Shown: piece after piece, positions 1-5,215 of the stretch | Layout: each line of letters begins with the position of its first letter | Position numbering within the stretch: the first letter of the stretch is position 1 | Assembly: GCA_050736615.1 (NCBI GenBank) | Contig: JBOHWL010000096.1 | Coordinates: 1 to 12,646, forward strand | Direction of reading: 5' to 3' | Source of the DNA: JBOHWJ01 sp050736615 | GTDB lineage: Bacteria > Desulfobacterota > Binatia > Binatales > Binataceae | Length of the DNA stretch: 12,646 nt | The notes under the pieces: model-generated | Database searches by the model: none | Told to the model about the DNA's origin: nothing | The model's input: the letters and a program-made list of their open reading frames with translations, nothing else | Position numbers and translations under genes: made by a program

Positions 1-1254
1 CTGCTGACCATGCCGTACACCGTGCATGTACTGCGCTACGTGAATTGGCTCAGCGGCGTCCATAGCCACTCAGCGCTATTGTTCGATCCGATGCTGGACG
101 TGTTGGGGATCATCGGCGCCATCCGGCTGTTCAGGCATCCGCGCCGCAATGCGTTTATGGTGGCATGGCTGTGTGCGCCGGTGGCGTGGGCCGTTCAGGA
201 CCCCGGCAGGTTTGTGCTGCAATCGGGATTGGCCGGCAGTGTCGCTGCGGCGCTTTTATTGATCGACGGCTTACGGCATGTAAGCCGCCAAAGAATGGCG
301 CTTTATTCAGGCGCAATAGCCGCCGTCGCCACGCTGATTCCCTTCGGAGCGCCGAGTCTTGCCGCCGAGATTGCGTGGGACGCCGGCTTCAGGTATCCGC
401 GTGCGATCCAATGGGAGCGCGCGCGCGCCTTGGCCGCGGATATCGAACACGCGCATCTCACCCCGATGCTGGTCGCCGATTATAATCCCGCGCTATGCCT
501 CGCAGTCGCGGTTTTCGCGCCGGTCACGTGCGAGAAGGGCCATTGGATCGAAGTGGAACCCAAACACGATCCGGCGGACCTCCTGTCGGCGGCTGACAAG
601 GCTTATATTTTACCCTTGGCGCCCGCTGACCCGGCTTTGATCGAAGCGGCGCGGCGCGGCTGGATTACTATCCACGGGGGCACCGCCAATAGCACGCCGC
701 TGACGCTTGCCCGTCAAGCCAGTCTTGGCGCGGCCGACGAATACGCCGAAGCGATTATCGCGCGCAACAGTTCATGGCTGGCGGCGCACGTGATCAACAA
801 TTCGCTGACCTTGCGCGATTGGCGCCGCATGCTATCCGCCGCGCGCTTCAGTCATTATCAGGCGCGTCTGGCGGCTCAGCGCGTCCGCGCCGGACGAATC
901 GAACTTGCCTGTCTGATTGAGGCATACGCGCTGGAACGCGACGGTGGCGCGTCTGCTGAAAAAGCGCGCATGATGCGCCGCGATGCGCGCGGGATCGGCG
1001 TCATCGCCAGTTTTCTCGGCGACGGGCTTGCGCTCGACTTCATCGGCCAGTCGCGCTTTATTCAATTAAGGCGCGCGTTTGCGGAGCTTGCGGTCGCCGC
1101 CCAGACCAGCCCGGCGCGGGTGCGGGATGAAGCAATCGCCGCGGCCTTCCAGCGGCTGATTGCGACCGTGCTGGTCACGCGGGGCGACTCGTTTGCCGCC
1201 CGCCCGGCCGGGAGTTGGTTGCCGTGGCTGACGATGCGCGCGACGAGAAAATAA
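1..1254 (+). CDS. Membrane protein with large soluble C-terminal region, 5'-truncated, function unknown
   Basis: The reading frame is open from base 1 (the codons before the ATG at 10 read Leu-Leu-Thr), so the true start probably lies upstream of the window. Counting from that ATG it gives 414 residues and ends at TAA 1252-1254. The first about 115 residues hold three to four hydrophobic spans (about 24-42, 47-65, 67-88, 96-115). The remaining about 300 residues are soluble, Ala/Arg-rich and without a motif I recognise. The layout (membrane spans ending, then a soluble tail) resembles the 3' end of a polytopic GT39/ArnT-like glycosyltransferase, but no diagnostic catalytic motif is visible because the N-terminus is missing. 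It ends 9 bases before the convergent gene at 1264. Coding status is supported by length and by strong G/C bias at third codon positions. The function is not recognised. Confidence 0.75.
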   Translation: MLTMPYTVHVLRYVNWLSGVHSHSALLFDPMLDVLGIIGAIRLFRHPRRNAFMVAWLCAPVAWAVQDPGRFVLQSGLAGSVAAALLLIDGLRHVSRQRMALYSGAIAAVATLIPFGAPSLAAEIAWDAGFRYPRAIQWERARALAADIEHAHLTPMLVADYNPALCLAVAVFAPVTCEKGHWIEVEPKHDPADLLSAADKAYILPLAPADPALIEAARRGWITIHGGTANSTPLTLARQASLGAADEYAEAIIARNSSWLAAHVINNSLTLRDWRRMLSAARFSHYQARLAAQRVRAGRIELACLIEAYALERDGGASAEKARMMRRDARGIGVIASFLGDGLALDFIGQSRFIQLRRAFAELAVAAQTSPARVRDEAIAAAFQRLIATVLVTRGDSFAARPAGSWLPWLTMRATRK

Positions 1255-1263
1255 GCGGAAAAT

Positions 1264-2073
1264 TCAGGCGCCGGCGCTATTCACCGGTTCGGCCATTTCG
1301 CGCTCGGCCTGCGCCATGAGCAGTCTCGGCTCGCGGTCACCATAGCGCCTGAGCAGTTCCTGGCGTGTGATCCAGATCGTCTGCGGATATTCCCCCACGG
1401 TCCGGCCCCGGCGCAATCGCGCCAATCCATCCGGAGTGTAGAGCAGGAGTAATCCGGTCATGAACATGCGCTCGAAGCGGAGACGCAAAGTGATCGGCGT
1501 CTCCCGCACCGAAAAGCCCATTCGCGCCGCGCCACGCGCAAGAATCGTCATACCGTTCAATGCCAACACCTGGCGCCCCAGCTCGTCACGTGTTGTCCAC
1601 GCGGCGATCGCGCGCAAATCCTCGCGGCATGCGGCGAACGGATTGACCCGGCCGCTGGTGGAGACACGGAGCATGGCCTGGTTGTTGCAATGAATTTCGC
1701 CCACCAGCGTGTCGGTCGCGATGACGATCCCGCCCGGCAATGTCACCGGCTCACCAGCATAGTGGCCGACGCGCATGCTCAAAACCCCGTACGGCGCACC
1801 GGGAATATCGGTGGTTGGCCAAATCTGATGGGAGATATACTCCCATCCCGGCCATGCCATCAGCAGCCCGCGGGCACGGCCCGGTTCGGTGCCTCCGGCA
1901 ATCATCTTCCACATCACTTGAGCCGCCGGCGAAAGTGCGGTTCGTCCCGTGCGGCCCAGCCTACCGGCTGCGCGCGCAGGCATCAGGCCGGTCCTCAGGC
2001 TCTTACGCCGCAACTTCAAACGTGAGACAACGAGAGGAACCCGATGCTCCCTGACACTTTCGTCGGTTTTCAT
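1264..2073 (-). CDS. YkoP-like domain protein
   Basis: A 269-residue soluble protein. Residues about 100-245 follow the pattern of the YkoP-like domain (Bacillus subtilis YkoP; also found C-terminal to some polysaccharide deacetylases). The visible signature is a Tyr-x-Gly-x-Pro-x-x-Leu-x-x-Gly stretch at about 105-114, then an Asp-Thr-Leu-Val-Gly-Glu-Ile-His-x-Asn-Asn stretch at about 121-131, and a C-terminal Trp-Ile-Thr-Arg-Gln-Glu-Leu-Leu-Arg-Arg-Tyr-Gly stretch near 234-245. The biochemical function of the domain is unknown. The N-terminal about 50 residues are Arg-rich and carry no clear signal peptide. The ATG at 2073 has a GAGG about 11 bases upstream, which is rather far, and an ATG near residue 54 is an alternative start. 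The gene stands alone on this strand, convergent with the gene ending at 1254. The family call rests on remembered pattern similarity, not on a search. Confidence 0.6.
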   Translation of the reverse strand: MKTDESVREHRVPLVVSRLKLRRKSLRTGLMPARAAGRLGRTGRTALSPAAQVMWKMIAGGTEPGRARGLLMAWPGWEYISHQIWPTTDIPGAPYGVLSMRVGHYAGEPVTLPGGIVIATDTLVGEIHCNNQAMLRVSTSGRVNPFAACREDLRAIAAWTTRDELGRQVLALNGMTILARGAARMGFSVRETPITLRLRFERMFMTGLLLLYTPDGLARLRRGRTVGEYPQTIWITRQELLRRYGDREPRLLMAQAEREMAEPVNSAGA

Positions 2074-2656
2074 GTTTGTCCATGCCTCGGAGGAAGTGCT
2101 GCCGGTGTGAAGCCCGGTACATGGTCACCTGATTTGTTGGTGGCGCCGGATAGCGGACGTTCCGCCAGCTTCCCGGGTGGCGCCCGTCCCCGGAGCATTG
2201 CGGCCTGGCTGGATGAAGGCGGATTTTCGTCCTGCTCCCCTCATTCCGGTCGCTCCCAAAGAGCGCAAAAATTGAGCGAGGAAGGCAGCTTTTATGCAAA
2301 GTGCTGCGGATCAAAATCCTCGGAATTTTCTCAAGCACAAGTTCTTTCACTCCTGCTCGCGGTCATCCGCATCACGCGCTGAGCGTCGATCCCGTTGCTA
2401 AGTGGCACCTCCGACGACTCTGGCACTGATGGTGTCGATGCCAAAAAAACGCAAAAGTTCGGGCGATTACCTGAGGGAGACAAAATCACGCGACCCTTCG
2501 CGCGTCAGCGGACCGGCCTGGCCAGCGATTGACCACCATATGCCTTATGAATCGGCGCTTGCTGGCAATTCGTATCTTATAGCCAAGCAAGGCAAATTCG
2601 CAACGGTATGTGCGCGCTAGTCCAGGGTGCGGGCGTGGCGGCGATCACGACGATGA

Positions 2657-2670
2657 ACTCGGCGCCGAGT
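2657..2670. repeat. 14-bp perfect palindrome ACTCGGCGCCGAGT
   Basis: The sequence equals its own reverse complement over all 14 bases and stops abruptly at both ends. There is no loop, so a protein-binding site or chance is likelier than an RNA hairpin. It lies in the gene-poor interval, about 580 bases from the nearest intact gene, so it is not an obvious operator for anything in the window. Confidence 0.45.
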
Positions 2671-2728
2671 CGCCGCACGTTCGGACTTCGTTGAATGCGC
2701 GAAGCAAACAATATTACTGAATCACGCT

Positions 2729-2748
2729 ACCCGAATGACTAATCGGGT
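2729..2748. repeat. Stem-loop, 6-bp stem (ACCCGA / TCGGGT)
   Basis: Arms at 2729-2734 and 2743-2748 are perfectly complementary around an 8-base A/T-rich loop. No T-run follows, so it is not a typical intrinsic terminator. It is part of the inverted-repeat cluster at 2657-2857. Confidence 0.35.
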
Positions 2749-2796
2749 GGATGTCAATGTGGTATTCCGCAGTTGGTGATTTTTGCCGATGCTCTT

Positions 2797-2830
2797 GAAG
2801 GCGGGGCCGGTTCGACCCGAACCCGCCTTC
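2797..2830. repeat. Stem-loop, 9-bp perfect stem (GAAGGCGGG / CCCGCCTTC)
   Basis: Arms at 2797-2805 and 2822-2830 pair perfectly. The 16-base loop contains a competing smaller hairpin, GGTTCG (2809-2814) with CGAACC (2818-2823), which shares bases 2822-2823 with the outer stem, so the two folds compete. No T-run follows. This is the strongest stem in the gene-poor interval and lies about 115 bases upstream of the DUF748 relic. Confidence 0.45.
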
Positions 2831-2835
2831 GTAAT

Positions 2836-2857
2836 GCGAGGCGAGGAGGAGCCTCGC
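2836..2857. repeat. Stem-loop, 7-bp perfect stem (GCGAGGC / GCCTCGC)
   Basis: Arms at 2836-2842 and 2851-2857 flank an 8-base purine-only loop (GAGGAGGA). It starts five bases after the 9-bp stem-loop ending at 2830, making a tandem pair. The loop resembles a ribosome-binding sequence held in a hairpin loop, but no start codon with an intact gene follows at suitable spacing. No T-run follows. Confidence 0.4.
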
Positions 2858-2944
2858 GTTCAGAGGGTGCCGTCTCGAGATTCAGCCGTGTCCCGTTTGG
2901 ATTCAACGAGCGCGCAAATTTACGCAGTCGAATCACACGGCCTG

Positions 2945-3618
2945 ATGGCTATACGGCAAATTCGGCTGGCCGCCATCACCTGGCTTGGCGGGTTGGAACG
3001 GCGGTCCTGATCGGCATCGCGGCGATTGCGGCGCTGCTGACGATCATTTTATTCTTTCTCGACGAATTATTCGGCCGCCCATCCGGGATGTTATCAATCA
3101 ACCACTGGTTGGCTATCAGGCAACGCTCCGGCATGCGCACGTGGAGCTACTCACCGGCAGGCTCACGCTTGCCAAACTGACTATTGTGCAAAAAAGGCCA
3201 TCTCACTTATGATTTCCTTCAGTCGAAAAGACCGCCGATTTCAACCTTAATCGTGCCATACGCAATACCCAGTTGCCGTCACTGAACAATCTGCTACGAG
3301 CGTATGGAAAATTTTGATGTGGCCGCGGATCTGCTCTCGATCCATGCGCAATTGGCCGTACGGCATGGCTGCGTGCATGGCTACGTTAAGCCACTTTTCA
3401 GCGACCTTAAGGAATTCATCTTGCAGCCCGCCAGCGATTTGTTCAAAAACGAATGCGCGCACAAGGTCGCGCCCCACGTCGATCGCAGTGGCAAACTCAA
3501 GAACCCGAGCGCAAACACCTGGCAGGCGATCATCGAAGTTCTGCATAACGCCTTCATCAAGGCTACCCTACCCGGCTTCGACCGCCAGATTTGGCGGCTG
3601 ACGGCTACCCACCAATAG
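2945..3618 (+). pseudogene. Degraded DUF748-family gene (internal deletion, nonsense codon, frameshifts)
   Basis: Both ends of a DUF748-type protein are readable in shifting frames. About 2985-3063 encodes the N-terminal membrane anchor ending in Phe-Phe-Leu-Asp-Glu. Near 3063-3072 the match moves to another frame (3063-3209), which gives the family-like stretch Leu-Val-Gly-Tyr-Gln-Ala-Thr-Leu and then Leu-Thr-Gly-Arg-Leu-Thr-Leu, and ends at TGA 3210-3212. After it, in the same frame, 3231-3314 encodes part of the C-terminal domain (Leu-Asn-Asn-Leu-Leu-Arg-Ala-Tyr-Gly-Lys-Phe). One extra T in the run at 3312-3315 then shifts the frame; 3316-3618 continues with Gly-Tyr-Val-Lys-Pro-Leu-Phe, Asn-Ala-Phe-Ile-Lys-Ala and Leu-Pro-Gly-Phe-Asp-Arg and ends at TAG. 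Intact relatives are, from memory, several hundred residues long, so most of the middle is missing. The 5' boundary is approximate. Family role unknown; relatives look like anchored envelope proteins. Confidence 0.75.
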
Positions 3619-3664
3619 TGATGAGTGTGCATCCGGCGCGCGTAAGCTGGTTGGGGGATTGAAA

Positions 3665-3689
3665 CTGGCAGCGAGCCGCCTCGTGCCAG
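3665..3689. repeat. Two-part hairpin just after the DUF748 relic
   Basis: CTGGCA (3665-3670) pairs with TGCCAG (3684-3689). Inside, CGAG (3672-3675) pairs with CTCG (3680-3683) around a CCGC loop, with a single bulged G at 3671. It starts 47 bases after the relic's stop codon, the position expected of a transcription terminator, but no T-run follows. It may be a relic terminator or a Rho-independent structure lost to decay. Confidence 0.4.
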
Positions 3690-3854
3690 GCGATTTGAGC
3701 TGACGATTTCCTCGACTCCGCGAATATGATGGTATCAGTGGTAATGCTTGAAATGCGTCGCACAGTGATCGGGGCCCGTGGGCGGCCTCAGCATCTCTAG
3801 TCTGAATGAATCCATGGAAGATGGCTTCCAGCGATGAACGGCCCGCGTGTTTGT

Positions 3855-3876
3855 CCGCCGGAGCATGCGCCGGCGG
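3855..3876. repeat. Stem-loop, 7-bp GC stem (CCGCCGG / CCGGCGG)
   Basis: Arms at 3855-3861 and 3870-3876 with an 8-base loop containing the palindrome GCATGC. It lies about 165 bases upstream of the glycosyltransferase start, within the likely leader. No T-run follows on the plus strand. It could be a regulatory structure or a chance of high GC content. Confidence 0.35.
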
Positions 3877-4032
3877 CCGGGGACGTCATGGGGCGAGCTT
3901 GGATTTAAGCGCGTGCGGCCGATGATGATTAATTATAAGCGGGAAGCTCGGTCATACGCCTTGCGGGGCGATGAATCCTACTTTTCATCCCTGACCGGGA
4001 TTGCGGAGTCGCGGCGGGGCATGTCCGCGGGC

Positions 4033-4038
4033 AAGGAG
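4033..4038 (+). promoter_or_regulatory. Ribosome-binding site AAGGAG; favours a TTG start at 4047
   Basis: AAGGAG is a near-perfect Shine-Dalgarno sequence. It is only 2 bases from the ATG at 4041 but 8 bases from an in-frame TTG at 4047-4049. Normal spacing therefore favours the TTG start, which would shorten the glycosyltransferase by two residues. Confidence 0.5.
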
Positions 4039-4040
4039 TA

Positions 4041-5180
4041 ATGACATTGGAAAAATTAATTAATGGCGATATACGCTATAACGGAATCGGGTCCGCGCGG
4101 CTGCGTATCGCGCAAGTGGCGCCGCTCTATGAACGGATTCCGCCGAAGCTTTACGGCGGCACTGAACGGGTGGTTTCCTATATTACCGAAGAATTGGTCC
4201 GCCGCGGTCATGACGTGACGCTGTTCGCTTCGGGCGATTCCGAAACCGGCGCCAATCTGTGGCCCGGATGCCCGCAGGCGCTGCGGCTGGTGGGTAAACC
4301 GCAACTCGGCACTTTCTTGCAGTTGCCGATGCTGAGCGACGTGTACGAAGGGGCGGCCGAGCGCTTCGACGTGATTCATTCGCACATCGATTACTGGAGC
4401 TTTCCGTTCGCTGCGCTGAGCGGGGTTCCGACTGTCGCTACGATGCATGGGCGGCTCGACATCGAGGATTTGCGGCCGATTTACCAGCGCTACACGTCCG
4501 TGCCGCTGGTCTCGATCAGTGATTCGCAGCGAACGCCGCTGCCCTTCATGAACTGGGTTCGCACGATTTATCACGGATTGCCCCGCGAGATGTTGCGCTT
4601 CAGCCCTGGTCCAGGCGAATATCTGGCATTTCTGGGTAGGATTTCACCGGAAAAAAGCCCGGATATTGCGATCAAGGTGGCGCGCAAGGTCGGGATACCA
4701 CTCAAATTGGCCGCCAAGGTTGACGTGGTCGACCGCGACTATTTCGAAACCGTGATCAAGCCGCTGCTCGCCCCACCCGACATCGAGTACATCGGTGAGA
4801 TCGGCGAAAAGGAAAAGAGTCAATTCCTTGGCCATGCGATTGCCCTGATGTTTACGATTAGCTGGCCGGAGCCGTTTGGGTTGGCAATGATTGAGGCGAT
4901 GGCCTGTGGCACGCCGGTTATCGCCCGCCCTTGCGGTTCCGTGCCGGAAATCATCCGACCCGGAATCACCGGTCTTATCGCCTCACGGGTTGACGAACTG
5001 GCTGCGGAAGTGGATTGTGTGGGGAAAATTTCGCGCGAGGCTTGTCGCAAGGAATTCGAAGACCGCTTTACGGTGGAGGGGATGGTGGATCGGTACGAGC
5101 AGCTTTACCGCTTGCTGATAGAGCGGAGTGAACCCAAAGCGGCGAGCCAGGCCGGTGCCGTCGCCGCGACCGAGCGGTAA
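4041..5180 (+). CDS. Glycosyltransferase family 4 protein
   Basis: A GT-B fold retaining glycosyltransferase of 379 residues, a normal length for the family. The donor-side N-terminal domain opens at residue 22 with Arg-Ile-Ala-Gln-Val-Ala-Pro and the acceptor-loop motif Tyr-Gly-Gly-Thr-Glu-Arg (38-43). The C-terminal domain has Phe-Leu-Gly-Arg-Ile-Ser-Pro-Glu-Lys, and the family EX7E motif is intact (Glu277 and Glu285 in Glu-Pro-Phe-Gly-Leu-Ala-Met-Ile-Glu), followed by Ala-Cys-Gly-Thr-Pro-Val-Ile. No signal peptide or membrane span, so cytoplasmic, using a nucleotide-sugar donor that cannot be named from sequence. About 20 residues precede the usual family start, so the annotated N-terminus is extended; TTG 4047 fits the ribosome site better than ATG 4041. 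It is followed after 35 bases by the debranching-type hydrolase, so the two are probably co-transcribed and act on the same alpha-linked sugar or glucan. Confidence 0.9.
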   Translation: MTLEKLINGDIRYNGIGSARLRIAQVAPLYERIPPKLYGGTERVVSYITEELVRRGHDVTLFASGDSETGANLWPGCPQALRLVGKPQLGTFLQLPMLSDVYEGAAERFDVIHSHIDYWSFPFAALSGVPTVATMHGRLDIEDLRPIYQRYTSVPLVSISDSQRTPLPFMNWVRTIYHGLPREMLRFSPGPGEYLAFLGRISPEKSPDIAIKVARKVGIPLKLAAKVDVVDRDYFETVIKPLLAPPDIEYIGEIGEKEKSQFLGHAIALMFTISWPEPFGLAMIEAMACGTPVIARPCGSVPEIIRPGITGLIASRVDELAAEVDCVGKISREACRKEFEDRFTVEGMVDRYEQLYRLLIERSEPKAASQAGAVAATER

Positions 5181-5215
5181 TTGCGCCGGGCGGCTTAAGC
5201 TCTGATCGGCGGTTC

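Larger units (their letters stand above)
2074..2944. other. Gene-poor interval with inverted repeats
   Basis: No convincing gene was found in about 870 bases. Open frames exist on both strands (for example 2402-2620 on +, 72 codons), but none has a recognisable domain, good codon bias and a ribosome site together. The first part (2074-2350) may hold the promoter of the minus-strand YkoP-like gene; I could not pick out a clear -35/-10 pair. The second part (2640-2860) has four inverted repeats, listed separately. The frame at 2402-2620 may be a decayed coding remnant, but I cannot assign a family. Confidence 0.5.
3619..4040 (+). other. Non-coding interval and probable 5' leader of the glycosyltransferase gene
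   Basis: No recognisable gene. It contains a hairpin at 3665-3689, a second at 3855-3876, and a short pair of mutually exclusive stems at 3970-4001. A frame from GTG 3847 to TAA 4041 (64 codons) shares one base with the next ATG, but it has no family resemblance and irregular codon use, so I do not call it a gene. A T/A-rich patch near 3927-3936 could be a -10 element, without a convincing -35 partner. Confidence 0.45.

Noticed and set aside
2402..2620. 72-codon plus-strand frame in the gene-poor interval
   Set aside because: No domain or ribosome site recognised; at best a decayed fragment, so it is mentioned only in the interval note.
2797..2860. Possible tRNA, suggested by GGTTCGA near 2809
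   Set aside because: No matching acceptor stem, D-arm or anticodon arm can be built around it; the segment is better explained as two hairpins.
3247..3546. 99-codon minus-strand frame
   Set aside because: Antisense to the DUF748 relic's C-terminal domain, which has the recognisable family motifs.
3847..4041. 64-codon plus-strand frame whose stop overlaps the glycosyltransferase ATG
   Set aside because: GTG start lies next to a GC hairpin, no ribosome site, Arg-rich composition as expected from random GC-rich sequence, no family resemblance.
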